Assembly: GCA_964575255.1 (NCBI GenBank)
Contig: CAZNPZ010000004.1
Span: 50,611-114,610 of the forward strand
Reading direction: 5' to 3'
DNA from: JAEZHK01 sp964575255
GTDB taxonomy: Bacteria > Bacillota > Clostridia > Christensenellales > Aristaeellaceae
Length of the DNA: 64,000 nt
Below the pieces are notes generated by a model. It had not been told where the DNA came from. It saw only the letters and a program-made list of their open reading frames with translations, and did not search any database. The translations under genes and the position numbers were made by a program. Each line of letters starts with the position of its first letter. Within the stretch, counting starts at the first letter, position 1. Shown piece after piece: positions 20,101 to 29,277 of the stretch.

Positions 20101-21252
20101 CTACCAGCTGCGCGCACCGCGCACCGCCCGAACCATGTGCGCCAAGGACAGCGCCGACTGTTCCAGGAGCGGCAACGCGTTTTTGCAGGAGGCCTCCAGC
20201 GTCATCGGCCCATCCGCGATCGCGCAAATCCCGTCGATGCCATAGCCGTACGCTTCCTCTGCGCCGGTTCCAAGCGCGCCCACCAGCGCGAACACCGGGA
20301 TTGTCGGCTCCTGCCCTTTTACGCGGCGGGCTACGCCTATGGGTACCTTGCCGCTGAGCGACTGGCCATCTATGCGTCCCTCGCCCGTCACCACAAAATC
20401 GACGCCGTCCATCTTTTCGTCGAACCCCACGATGTCCAACACTGCGTCGATCCCAGGCTGGAACGTCGCCCCACAGAAGGCGTACAGCCCCGCGCCAAGC
20501 CCGCCCGCCGCGCCCGCGCCGGGCAGTTCCGCGACGCTGATGCCCAGCTGCGACTTGATCACCCGCGCGTAATGCGCAAGCGCCGCGTCCAGCTCCGCGA
20601 TCATCTGAGGCGTCGCCCCTTTTTGCGGCCCGAATACCGCCGACGCGCCATTCGGGCCGCAGAGTGGATTTTTCACGTCCACGGCGCAGGTGATCTGGCA
20701 ATCCTTCAGCCGTTCGTCCATGTGCGAAATGTCCACGGTGTGTACTTTCGCCAGTTCCGCACCGCCAAAGCCCAGTTCAAACCCGTCTTTGTCCTTGAGC
20801 GACACGCCCAGCGCCTGAGCCATGCCAGCGCCGCCGTCGTTGGTCGCCGAGCCGCCCAATCCGAGCAGGATCTTGCGGTACCCTGCATCCAGCGCGCTCT
20901 TGATCAGTTCACCCGTGCCGTAGGTGGTCGCCCGGAGGGGGTTCAACCGGTCGGCAGGCACCAGCATGAGGCCGGAAGCCGCGCTCATCTCGATCACGGC
21001 GGTATTACCATCCAGCACACCGTAGCCCGCGCTCACCGCGTCGCCCAACGGCCCCGTTGCCCTGCAGGACTTCCAGACACCCCGGCAATTCGCGATGACC
21101 GCCTCGACGGTCCCCTCTCCGCCATCGGCCACCGGGATGTTTATGATCTGGGCGGTCGGCACTGCCCGGAGAATGCCCCGGCGAACCGCTTCACCCGCTT
21201 CATAAGCGGAGCAGCTTCCTTTAAACGAATCCATTGCGATGATCACTTTCAC
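20101..21252 (-). CDS. Glycerate kinase (GarK/GlxK family)
   Basis: Phosphorylates D-glycerate, usually to 2-phosphoglycerate in this family, feeding lower glycolysis. The 383-residue length is standard. Family motifs are MDSFKGS at the N-terminus, VADGGEGTVEAV, and GGSATNDGGAGMAQALG near residues 125-140. I choose the GTG at 21252 (MKVIIAMDSF), with AGGGGTGGG upstream; the longer frame to 21570 adds 106 residues of arginine-rich, non-homologous sequence. It follows a LarA racemase gene on the same strand and is probably the last step of the region 4 pathway. Confidence 0.9.
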   Translation of the reverse strand: MKVIIAMDSFKGSCSAYEAGEAVRRGILRAVPTAQIINIPVADGGEGTVEAVIANCRGVWKSCRATGPLGDAVSAGYGVLDGNTAVIEMSAASGLMLVPADRLNPLRATTYGTGELIKSALDAGYRKILLGLGGSATNDGGAGMAQALGVSLKDKDGFELGFGGAELAKVHTVDISHMDERLKDCQITCAVDVKNPLCGPNGASAVFGPQKGATPQMIAELDAALAHYARVIKSQLGISVAELPGAGAAGGLGAGLYAFCGATFQPGIDAVLDIVGFDEKMDGVDFVVTGEGRIDGQSLSGKVPIGVARRVKGQEPTIPVFALVGALGTGAEEAYGYGIDGICAIADGPMTLEASCKNALPLLEQSALSLAHMVRAVRGARSW

Positions 21253-21365
21253 TGACAATCCCACCCCTCTGCCTGTACATCGTATCGCGGACCTGTCTTG
21301 GCTGTATTCTGCCTGCGCTATGGTCCGACCGGCCCATGCCATCCGCGCCCAAGGCTGTTTCCGGT

Positions 21366-22637
21366 TCAGGCGACGATGACCCCTACGCCGTTCGGAATCA
21401 CCGTGACGCTTGCATGATCCCCCGCGATCCCGATCGCGAGCGCCAGCGCAACATTGGGATTTGGCGCCCACATCATATGCATGGACTCGATGAGTGCCCG
21501 GTTTTCTGTGCCTGTGACGAAGATGCAGCGCGCTTTGAGCAGCACCCGGGCGAGGATTTGCGCCTGCCATTGGTCAGGCAGCGTCTTGGGTGCGGGTATG
21601 TTCTCAATATCGCGCAGCACTTGCCCGGGGCCTTCGCGGTCGGCAAACCAGCGGTAGAAGGCTTCACCGCCATGGCCATCTGCCATTTCCGCGCACATTA
21701 TGATGATGCCGCCTTGGCGAACGCATTGTTCTGCCGCCGTCATCCCTTTGACGGCTTGGTACAAGTTCTGATCCAGCGGATAACCTCCATTAGATGTGAT
21801 CACGATGTCCGCCGGGGCGCGGGCCACCAGCGAAGCGTTTTCGCACGCCTCGCAACCCGCCGCATGCGCCTTTTCCGGATCCCCGGAATAGGCGGAGGCG
21901 ATCCGCTTCTCCGCGTCCAACAGGACATTCAGGATGAAGCTGAGCTTCGCGGCTTTGGCGGCAAAGATCATGTCCTGATGGATGGGGTTGTGGATCAGGC
22001 TGCCTTGTTTGGACCACGGATCGGCAATGAACTGGGCGTTATGGTTATACAGCACGGTTTTGCGGGATGCAACGCCCGGAAGGATGCTCTTTCGGCCGCC
22101 GGAATATCCCGCGAAAAAATGGGGTTCAATGAAACCCTCGGCCACGACCAGGTCCGCCCAGAAAACCAGTTTGTTCAGCCACAGTTCGCCGCCGGACGGC
22201 AGCTGCCCGCAATACGCCATCTCTGAATCCACATCTGATCGATGCGTGATGATTGTCTCACGGGCGATCAACTCCGTACCGAAGCGCTCGATCTGCTCGC
22301 TGCGGGTCATGGCGCGGTGCATTCCGGTGGCGATCAGGATTCGAATCTCGGAATCGGGGCTGCCCGCGCGGATTTCTTCCAACAGGAGGGGCAGTGTTAT
22401 GCCGCTGGGCATGGGCCTTGTATGGTCGCTGGTGATAACCAGAACGCGCCGCTTGCCCTGCGCCAGTTCGAATAGACGCGTACTTCCAATGGGATTTCTC
22501 AGCGCGTCCAGGACGATCGCGTCGGGATTCCCGCGGGGGAACATGTTTTCTGAAGCCGTAAGAATGCCCGCCAGACGTGAATCGCTGACATGTACCTGCT
22601 GTGTTCCCCGTCCGTAGGGGATGTCGATGGTTGCCAC
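21366..22637 (-). CDS. larA: LarA-family nickel-dependent 2-hydroxyacid racemase/epimerase
   Basis: Racemises or epimerises a 2-hydroxy acid through the nickel-pincer (NPN) cofactor. Counting from the GTG start, all key residues sit where lactate racemase has them less one: the DHTR motif at 71-74, His107 in GMHR, His173 in EPHFFAG, Lys183 in GRKSILPG (cofactor tether) and His199. The length of 423 also matches. The start is a GTG with AAGGAGGTG 5 bases upstream. Cofactor genes larB, larC and larE are not in the window. Lying between a reductase and a glycerate kinase, it may interconvert L- and D-glycerate; that substrate is inference, and lactate, malate or gluconate are known for relatives. 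Confidence 0.85.
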   Translation of the reverse strand: MATIDIPYGRGTQQVHVSDSRLAGILTASENMFPRGNPDAIVLDALRNPIGSTRLFELAQGKRRVLVITSDHTRPMPSGITLPLLLEEIRAGSPDSEIRILIATGMHRAMTRSEQIERFGTELIARETIITHRSDVDSEMAYCGQLPSGGELWLNKLVFWADLVVAEGFIEPHFFAGYSGGRKSILPGVASRKTVLYNHNAQFIADPWSKQGSLIHNPIHQDMIFAAKAAKLSFILNVLLDAEKRIASAYSGDPEKAHAAGCEACENASLVARAPADIVITSNGGYPLDQNLYQAVKGMTAAEQCVRQGGIIIMCAEMADGHGGEAFYRWFADREGPGQVLRDIENIPAPKTLPDQWQAQILARVLLKARCIFVTGTENRALIESMHMMWAPNPNVALALAIGIAGDHASVTVIPNGVGVIVA

Positions 22638-22818
22638 GTTGGCACCTCCTTGTCGCATATTGCCGCACTGACGGCGGGTCTGGGGATCGGGTATGACAAC
22701 GCCACCCCTGCACTCCGCAGGTACGCAACAGCCGCCTTTGCGCGGCTCTACCTGGATGCGTGACAATCCACACGCTCAATCGTCCTCTTCATATTGCCAC
22801 CATCTTACTCTATTGCGC

Positions 22819-22852
22819 GATTTGTGCAGGGCAAAGCCGCCCTGCACAAATC
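22819..22852 (-). terminator. Strong stem-loop downstream of the aldo/keto reductase
   Basis: A perfect 14-bp stem (GATTTGTGCAGGGC and its complement) with a 6-base loop, 11 bases past the reductase stop. There is no U-tract, so it may attenuate or protect rather than terminate. Confidence 0.55.
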
Positions 22853-22862
22853 ATGTGTCGTG

Positions 22863-23762
22863 TTACGCCAGCGGCGCGATGCCGACGGCAGCCAGCTTCT
22901 GCTGCGCCGCGCTGTAGACATCAGCAGGGAGGTTGCCCCGCTCGGCGGCTTTGATGTTTTCCATCAGGTGCTCTTTGCTCTTGGTACCCACGATCACGGT
23001 GGAGACGCCCTTGGTGGTCATGGCGTAGCGCAACAGGAAGCTGTTCCGGTCCTCTCCCGGCGCGCACAGTTCGTCCAGGCCAGCCTTGTCATACAGCTCG
23101 TCGTAGTTGGGAAAGTAGCGTTTGAGCGCGCCGCGCACAATGATGCCGATGCCCTTGTCCGCCGCGCGTCCGATGGCGTTCTCGGCGGAGCGTACAAGCC
23201 CGCCGAACACGGTCTGCATGGAGTCGAACACACCCCACTCCATGAAGGCGTTCAGGCACTCATAGCTGTAGGTGGCGGGATACTTGGGATCCTGTGGACC
23301 GCTGTTCTTAAAGGTGATGCACGCGTGGCGGATCTTGCCGTCCCGCTTCATGTCATACAGCGCCTGCACGAGGTCGTCCTTGGGACCACCGGGCAGATCC
23401 TCTGGCATGGGCGCGTGCAGCTGAAGGATGTCGAGGTGGTCGGTCTTCATGACGCGCAGGCTGTTTTCGATGTTCATCATGGCGGTCTTGCGGTCAAAGA
23501 TGTGTCCGGGGCCTTCGCCCGTGGTATTGCAGCAGCACTTGGAGGCCAGGAAGAACTCGCTCCTGCGCCCAGCGACGGCGTTTCCGATCATCTCTTCGCT
23601 GGCGCCGTAGCAGGGGGAGGTGTCGATGAAGTTGATGCCGTTGTCGATCACACCGTTCAATAGCGCGGTCGCCTCGCTGCCTGTGAGCTTGGGGATCTCC
23701 ATTGCGCCGAATCCCAGCGCGGTGACGATGACATCCGGGTTTGCAAGCATTCTCTTTTCCAT
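22863..23762 (-). CDS. Aldo/keto reductase
   Basis: NAD(P)H-dependent carbonyl reductase of 299 residues with an (alpha/beta)8 barrel. The catalytic tetrad is present: Asp47 and Tyr52 in FIDTSPCY, Lys75 in ASKCC and His116 in LQLHAP. The start ATG at 23762 follows GAAGGTGG; the longer open frame upstream runs through a decayed regulator gene and is not part of it. It lies between the transketolase genes and larA, so it is a candidate for reducing the three-carbon aldehyde released by the pathway. The substrate is inferred from context only. Confidence 0.85.
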   Translation of the reverse strand: MEKRMLANPDVIVTALGFGAMEIPKLTGSEATALLNGVIDNGINFIDTSPCYGASEEMIGNAVAGRRSEFFLASKCCCNTTGEGPGHIFDRKTAMMNIENSLRVMKTDHLDILQLHAPMPEDLPGGPKDDLVQALYDMKRDGKIRHACITFKNSGPQDPKYPATYSYECLNAFMEWGVFDSMQTVFGGLVRSAENAIGRAADKGIGIIVRGALKRYFPNYDELYDKAGLDELCAPGEDRNSFLLRYAMTTKGVSTVIVGTKSKEHLMENIKAAERGNLPADVYSAAQQKLAAVGIAPLA

Positions 23763-23785
23763 GATTGATTCCACCTTCTCTTCTT

Positions 23786-24235
23786 TCATATGGGTGGGGT
23801 CATGATCACAAAGTTGGACACAACGTCCTCGGGGGCAACGGACGGAAGCGAGCGCGTATGCGCAAGCCTCAGCGTTCCGCGCGCGCTCGCCGTACAGGGG
23901 ATGAACACATAGTCCCCGTAATGCTGCTGCCCCATCACCTCCAGCCACTGTCCGTAGCTGAAGCCCTCCGCCCGGATGGAGTCCCGGTAGTAATCCGGCG
24001 GACTGGATCTCCTGAGAGGACAGGATGCTCAAGTCCCCTATGTCGCCAGGGCGGCGTCGATACTGCCGCGAATGTTTTCCAGCAGAAGCCGGTTCGAGCA
24101 GTAGATCTCGGCCTCAATGGTGTTGCGGGCAATGATGCAGGCAAACCCTGTCAGCACAGCCGTGACCAGCGCAAGCAGCAGGCAGGACAGAATCCAGCGC
24201 CCCGCCAGTCGCCGCCATCCGCGTTATCAGGGAAA
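23786..24235 (-). pseudogene. Remnant of a membrane-anchored AraC-type regulator (sensor part only)
   Basis: Read on the minus strand from 24217, one frame gives WRRLAGRWILSCLLLALV and NTIEAEIYCSNRLLLENI, a first membrane helix and the start of an external sensor, ending at a TAG. A second frame continues with DLSILSSQEIQS, and a third with DYYRDSIRAEGFSYGQW up to about 23790. These three pieces match in order the N-terminal region of long AraC regulators like the intact one at 33078-35384, but the second helix and the DNA-binding domain are missing. It lies inside the operon between the transketolase and reductase genes. Confidence 0.65.
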
Positions 24236-24343
24236 ACGCGTTGGAACGCCGCCCAATACGGACTTCCTCGATCGAGCATCAACCAATCTTTGCCCGCCCC
24301 AGGATCGCATCCCTCCGGCCCGCAACACATAAAAATCAGCAGC

Positions 24344-25276
24344 CTACTTCACAAAATCTTCGACAGCTCGCGCAATGCTGGGCGCGTCCAATCCATAATG
24401 GGCCAGGAGGGGAGGATAAGGGCCTGACGAGGCGTAGATATGGGGAATGCCCAGCATCTTCACGGGAACCGGCGCTCGCCCGGAGCACAACTCGCACACC
24501 AGGCTGCCCAGCCCACCGGTCACATAGTGCTCTTCCACGGTGACGATCCTGCCCGTCTTGGCGGCCGCGCGGAGCACGATCTCCTCGTCCAGCGGGACGA
24601 TGGTTGGCATGCCGATCACCTGAGGATTGATGCCCCTGGCCGTGAGCATCTCGACGGCCGCCAGCACGGCAGCCGTGATCACGCCTGTGGTGATGATGGT
24701 CACATCTGAGCCGTCCCGGATCAGCCTCCCCTTGCCGATTTCAAACGGCGTCTCCTCAAACAGTACAGGCATAGGCTCATTGCCGATCCGCATGTACACC
24801 GGCCCCGTGTGCTTTAGCATGGCGCGCGCCGCGGTTTTTATCTCCACCGGGTCCTGCGGCGACAGCACGACGACACCCGGAATGCAGCGTATAAGCGCGA
24901 AGTCCTCCAGACTGTGGTGCGTGGAGCCCAGATCGGAATAGCTCAGCCCGCCGTTTCGGCCTACGATCTTGACGTTCTGGCGCATGTAGCCCAAGTCGTT
25001 TCTGAGCATCTCGAAGGGGCGCGCGGTCACAAACGGTGCGATGGCGCAGAACACCGGAACAAAGCCGGACGTGGACAACCCGGACGCCGCGCCGACCACG
25101 CAGGACTCCATGATGCCAAACTCAAAATAACGCTCGGGATGCGCCTTGGCGAAGGAAGAAAATCCGGAAGAACCGCCGCTGTCCGCCGAAAGAATGACCA
25201 CGCGCTCGTCTTTTTCGGCGATGTCCGATACCGCCAAACCAAAAGTCTTTCTGGGATCCAATCGTTCGCCGATCAT
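24344..25276 (-). CDS. Transketolase, C-terminal subunit (operon 20-33 kb)
   Basis: Pyrimidine-binding plus C-terminal domains of a split transketolase, 310 residues; it works as a complex with the preceding gene product. The TPP-activating glutamate lies in FEFGIMESC. Further family segments are GSTHHSLED and VTVEEHYVTGGLGS. The ATG at 25276 overlaps the stop of the N-terminal subunit gene (ATGA) and has GAGGAGG upstream. Split transketolases are common in Firmicutes and archaea, but here the pair sits in a sugar-catabolic operon rather than a pentose-phosphate setting, which suggests a dedicated substrate. Confidence 0.9.
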   Translation of the reverse strand: MIGERLDPRKTFGLAVSDIAEKDERVVILSADSGGSSGFSSFAKAHPERYFEFGIMESCVVGAASGLSTSGFVPVFCAIAPFVTARPFEMLRNDLGYMRQNVKIVGRNGGLSYSDLGSTHHSLEDFALIRCIPGVVVLSPQDPVEIKTAARAMLKHTGPVYMRIGNEPMPVLFEETPFEIGKGRLIRDGSDVTIITTGVITAAVLAAVEMLTARGINPQVIGMPTIVPLDEEIVLRAAAKTGRIVTVEEHYVTGGLGSLVCELCSGRAPVPVKMLGIPHIYASSGPYPPLLAHYGLDAPSIARAVEDFVK

Positions 25277-26118
25277 CGTCTCGCCTCCTCAATCGCGGCG
25301 TCCAGTTCGGCGATGGCGCGATCAATATCGGCCTTTGCCGGTTTCCAGTAGTGGCAGCCCACCGTGCTCTCCAGGAATGAGATGCCCTTGCCCTTGATCG
25401 TGTGTGCCACGACAAGGCTTGGCTTATCCTGTTTAAGCGGAAGCCGGTCCGCCACGTCGATGATTGCCGCCAAGTCGTTGCCGTCGATGTCTACCGTCTC
25501 CCAGCCAAACGCCTTGAAACGCTCGGCGATGGGCTCAAAGCTCATGATCTTGCGCGTCTCGCCCGCGATCTGCAGTCCATTGTCATCCACAAAGACCGTC
25601 AGGTTGTGAAGTTTGTGGTGCGACGCGGCAGCGGCAGCCTCCCAGTTGGAGCCCTCAGCCAGTTCACCGTCGCCCATCACGGCGAACACGCGGGAGTTCC
25701 AACCGCGCAGGCGGATGCCCATCGCCATACCCACGGCGATCGACAGGCCGTGCCCCAGCGCGCCCGTGTTGGCCTCTATCCCCGGGAGCTTGTGCATGTC
25801 GGGGTGGCCGGGCAGTTTGGTGTGCAGGGAACCATACGTGTCCAGCATCGACTCGTCAAAAAATCCCCGCTCACAGAGCACCGCGTACTGCGCCATGCAC
25901 TTGTGGCCCGCCGACAGGATGAATCGGTCGCGCTCGGGCAGTTGCGGATTTTTTGGGTCAATGTTCATCACATGGAAGTACAGGGCGGTCACGATGTCGA
26001 GGCAGGACATGGCACCTCCAACATGTCCCGCGCCGCCCGCGGCGATCATTTGAACCACCTTTCTTCGGCAGCGGGCCGCCGACAGGCGCAGCGCCCGCAG
26101 ATTGGCCTGTTCCATCAT
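25273..26118 (-). CDS. Transketolase, N-terminal (TPP-binding) subunit (operon 20-33 kb)
   Basis: TPP- and magnesium-binding half of a split transketolase, 281 residues. Visible motifs: GHVGGAMSCLD, LSAGHKCMAQYA, GHGLSIAVGMA and the TPP motif starting GDGELAEGSNWEA and closing at VDDNG. The ATG at 26118 overlaps the isomerase stop as ATGA, and its own stop overlaps the next start, so three genes are tightly coupled. Together the two subunits should transfer C2 units from a ketose to an aldose phosphate. Confidence 0.9.
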   Translation of the reverse strand: MMEQANLRALRLSAARCRRKVVQMIAAGGAGHVGGAMSCLDIVTALYFHVMNIDPKNPQLPERDRFILSAGHKCMAQYAVLCERGFFDESMLDTYGSLHTKLPGHPDMHKLPGIEANTGALGHGLSIAVGMAMGIRLRGWNSRVFAVMGDGELAEGSNWEAAAAASHHKLHNLTVFVDDNGLQIAGETRKIMSFEPIAERFKAFGWETVDIDGNDLAAIIDVADRLPLKQDKPSLVVAHTIKGKGISFLESTVGCHYWKPAKADIDRAIAELDAAIEEARR

Positions 26119-26555
26119 GTTCCAGTCCTTTCGTATTCTGCGATTCTGGCAACCTTGGGCGCGGAGGTGGAAGCGGGGTCAAACGAGCGTTCAAGATACG
26201 CCTGAACAAAGCACTTGGCGAGCTCCGTCCCGGTTACAAACGCCCCCAACGCCATCACATTTGCGTTGTTGCTGAGTTGCGCGCGTTGGGCCTGGTAAAT
26301 GTTCGACACGAGCGCGCAATAGGCTCCGGGCACCTTGTTGGCCGTGATGGACATACCAATGCCTGTGCCGCAGATCAGAATGCCCCGGTCGTACTGTCCG
26401 CTGGCAACTTCCGTGGCCACCTTGATGGCAACATTGGCATAAATCGCGTCCTCGCTGCCGCAGTCGGCGCACTCATGCCCCAACGATTCGGCAAAAGCGA
26501 GCAGCTTGTTTTTCAACTCTGCCGCATTCGGGTCACAACCAAATGCAATCTTCAT
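26115..26555 (-). CDS. RpiB/LacAB-family sugar isomerase lacking phosphate-binding and ring-opening residues
   Basis: Aldose-ketose isomerase fold, 146 residues. The active-site loop ICGTGIGMSI with Cys62 is intact. Compared with E. coli RpiB from memory, the early GCDH reads GCDP (His to Pro at 9), the histidine before NxxNV is Ser95 (QLSNNANV), and the C-terminal GGRHxRR segment is replaced by PASTSAPK. Those residues hold the phosphate or open the ring in RpiB. The loss suggests a substrate that is not a phosphorylated ring sugar. The start follows GGAGGGAAG. Overlap with the transketolase genes implies a joint reaction, for example isomerising a tetrose product. Confidence 0.85.
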   Translation of the reverse strand: MKIAFGCDPNAAELKNKLLAFAESLGHECADCGSEDAIYANVAIKVATEVASGQYDRGILICGTGIGMSITANKVPGAYCALVSNIYQAQRAQLSNNANVMALGAFVTGTELAKCFVQAYLERSFDPASTSAPKVARIAEYERTGT

Positions 26556-26726
26556 CGTGCTTCCCTCCAAATTTAAGTTCCCATGGAACGTCTCGGTCCG
26601 GTGTGGCATATCAAAATGGAACGCCCGTGTTGTCTGCAGGGCGACAAATGTTCAAGCGGCAGTTTCTGGCGATCATGAATTATCACAAGACACTTGAACG
26701 TGGAACTGAGCCGATTCCCTCGGAGA

Positions 26727-29171
26727 CTATTTCCATTCCAGCGTGGTTGCATGGGGAGAATAGTGCGCCTTTGCGGTGATGACGCCCTTTTTGTGCCTGC
26801 CGCCGATGCGCACCTTTTTTACGACGCCGGGCATCAGGTCAAAGTAGTTGTCCTCAAACAACCAACCGAATTCGTCGCCGCATTCGTTGCCCGAAAGCTC
26901 CACGATGCGGGCAAATTTGTCGGAGGTAATCGACAAAACATCCCCGTCGATGGACAGGCTCAGCTTGGCCTCGGGGAACACCAGTCGGCGATCGGTGTCC
27001 ACATAGTCGATGTTCGTGTAGTCCACGCCCCTGTCCGCATCCGTAAACCTCGCGTATAGCACGTTCTCGGTGCGGAACTGCCCGAGGAAATCCAGGCATG
27101 TAATCTCGCCCGACTGCCCGGCCGGCATGGACGCCTCCATGCTGTTCAGCGCGGTGAACCTGTTGTTCGTGGGGCTGAAGAGGCCGAACTCGATGGTGCC
27201 GGAAACATCCTGGGTGCTGTCATTGACCAACCACAGGTTGATGGAATCGCGGATGTCGAAGCACACCATGACGGGGCTGTAGCTGCGCTTGGCTTCATAG
27301 AACGGCATGTACGGTTCGAGATAATAGTCCACGATGGCGCTGTAGATCAGCGGCCATGTGTCTGAAAACTTCCAGATCAGGTGCAGGTTGCTGATGCGCG
27401 GCAGCTTGGAACCGCTGGGTCTGCCCATGCGGCTGCGCTTGATGCCATCCTTGAATGCCTTGGCGTGGGCAGCGCTGTATTTGAACGCCAACTCCTCGGG
27501 CGTGTCCGCATCGCGAAATTCGTGAATCGGTCCTGCCTTGATGTCGAGCGAGTTTGCGACCCTCTCAAACCACGCGGCGGGCATGAGGTCCTTGGCGCGC
27601 TTGGAAGGGATGGTGGAGTCCACATAATCCTCGGGCCACATCTTGTCCGCGGGTATCCAGCGCCGCATGCTCTTCAGGGCCGGCCCGGACACGCGCATGT
27701 GCTCGCTGTACGCGACGGGATAGTCCATACCCGGCACATACCACCAGAAGTCGTAGCCATGGGTGTCGCCCACTCGGGGATCGCCCGCCCATTCACCACC
27801 GTAGGGAGAGGTAATGTGGTAATAGCGGGTGGGATCGATGCGAGCGCAAAGCGCAGGATAGAGCTCCGAATACAGTTCAAATCCGATCACTTTCTCGCCC
27901 GGATGGTCGTACTCGCCACCCATCAGGCACTCATTGCCGCCGCACCACATAAAGATGCATGGGTGGTGCTTGAGCCGATTCATCGTGTGCTCGGCCTCGC
28001 GCAGGCACAGGTCGAAATACGCCGCGCTATCCGGCTGCATACCGTAAGCCCCAAAGAATTCCTGCCAGATCAGAATGCCCCGGCGGTCGCACTCGCGGTA
28101 CAGCTCGTCATCGAAGGGCTCTCCCTCGCCCCAGACGCGCATGGTGTTCATGTTGGCAAATTCGGCCAGGTCGAGCAGTGCCTTTGCGCGCTCGCCGTTC
28201 CAGCGGTGGGTCTTGCCGTCCAGCGGCGAGAGGTTGGAACCCCACATGCGCACCTTTACGCCGTTGACGTGCAGGTCAAAGTCCAGCGCCATCTTCAGTT
28301 CACGGAAGCCCACCTGCCGCTCGAAGCGGTCGATCGCGTCGCCGCCACATATAAGGGTGGTTTCCACTGTATAGAGGGGCTGCTCTCCGTAGCCGCGGGG
28401 CCACCAGAGGCGGGGCGAGGGCACGGGCATGCTGAAGACCGCAGCGCTCCCGTCAGAAGGCAGCGCGAACTCGCAGGCTCCGATCCGGGCGCCGTCCGGG
28501 TCGCGCAGAACCACTTGGGCAGAAAGGCCTTCCATCGGAGCAGCGGCGAGCGTCAGGTTCAGTGCACCAGTCTTGTAGCCGTCAGCCAGCATTGTTACCG
28601 TGTCCGTCACCGTGAACTCGGAGCGGTCGATGACCTCAAGCGTGACATCGCCGAAGACGCCGATGAGCGTGAGATACGGCTGCGCGCCCAGGTAGTTTGA
28701 AAAATCACAAATCGACTTGCGGATGATCTTGTTGTGCGGCATCTTTCCGACCCATTCCGGGGGAAGGGGATGCTCCTTGAGAAACGCATAGGGCGAACGC
28801 AGGTGCACCTCAAGCAGGTTCTCGTCCTTGAGCTTGCCCGAGACTTCCACGCGTAGCGGAAGGTACAGATCCTCCGACTGGGCAATCTCTTCGCCGTTGA
28901 GCACGATCCTGGCAATCGTGTCCAACTGCGCGAAATGCAGGTAGGCGCGCCCCTCCAGGGCCGGGGCCTTGAAGCACACGCGATATTCCCAGTCCCGCTC
29001 TGCCACCCACTGGCTGTCCTTGCCCTGGCCGATCAGGAAGTCATCTGATATGAGCTTTCCATTGTGTAGAATCTCATGGACGCCCATGGGCATAGAGGGG
29101 ATATCCAGCCAACCATTTCCCTCAGGTGCAGCCAGTTTCCAATCCTGGCTGATCTTGATATATTGCTTCAT
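26727..29171 (-). CDS. GH2-family exo-glycosidase (beta-mannosidase-like)
   Basis: Cytoplasmic glycosidase of 814 residues with the GH2 order: jelly-roll domain (1-190), Ig-like domain, TIM barrel from about 300, then C-terminal beta domains. The acid/base is Glu414 in MWCGGNE, the beta-mannosidase/glucosaminidase form of the motif; Glu490 in VAYSEHMRV is the candidate nucleophile. No signal peptide. I prefer ATG 29171, with AGAGGA 9 bases upstream; ATG 29180 is possible. It shares its architecture with the GH2 gene at 43957. It probably releases the sugar that enters the transketolase pathway; its exact specificity is unknown. Confidence 0.85.
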   Translation of the reverse strand: MKQYIKISQDWKLAAPEGNGWLDIPSMPMGVHEILHNGKLISDDFLIGQGKDSQWVAERDWEYRVCFKAPALEGRAYLHFAQLDTIARIVLNGEEIAQSEDLYLPLRVEVSGKLKDENLLEVHLRSPYAFLKEHPLPPEWVGKMPHNKIIRKSICDFSNYLGAQPYLTLIGVFGDVTLEVIDRSEFTVTDTVTMLADGYKTGALNLTLAAAPMEGLSAQVVLRDPDGARIGACEFALPSDGSAAVFSMPVPSPRLWWPRGYGEQPLYTVETTLICGGDAIDRFERQVGFRELKMALDFDLHVNGVKVRMWGSNLSPLDGKTHRWNGERAKALLDLAEFANMNTMRVWGEGEPFDDELYRECDRRGILIWQEFFGAYGMQPDSAAYFDLCLREAEHTMNRLKHHPCIFMWCGGNECLMGGEYDHPGEKVIGFELYSELYPALCARIDPTRYYHITSPYGGEWAGDPRVGDTHGYDFWWYVPGMDYPVAYSEHMRVSGPALKSMRRWIPADKMWPEDYVDSTIPSKRAKDLMPAAWFERVANSLDIKAGPIHEFRDADTPEELAFKYSAAHAKAFKDGIKRSRMGRPSGSKLPRISNLHLIWKFSDTWPLIYSAIVDYYLEPYMPFYEAKRSYSPVMVCFDIRDSINLWLVNDSTQDVSGTIEFGLFSPTNNRFTALNSMEASMPAGQSGEITCLDFLGQFRTENVLYARFTDADRGVDYTNIDYVDTDRRLVFPEAKLSLSIDGDVLSITSDKFARIVELSGNECGDEFGWLFEDNYFDLMPGVVKKVRIGGRHKKGVITAKAHYSPHATTLEWK

Positions 29172-29195
29172 GGTGCGCATTCCTCTCATAGGCGG

Positions 29196-29252
29196 GGCTG
29201 CACACTTGGTAAGCATTGATCGATTCGATCGTTGTTACCAAGATGTGCAGCC
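29196..29252 (-). terminator. Long stem-loop between SBP and GH2 genes
   Basis: A 17-base arm at 29196-29212 pairs with 29235-29252 (GGCTGCACA core) with a single bulged base. There is no U-tract on the transcript's 3' side, so it is more likely an RNA-protecting structure than a full terminator. Confidence 0.6.
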
Positions 29253-29277
29253 TCGTTAACATGGTTGTGTGCCGCGA

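Noticed and set aside
21253..21570. 106-residue N-terminal extension of glycerate kinase
   Set aside because: Arginine-rich, non-homologous sequence; a GTG start with a ribosome site gives the standard family length.
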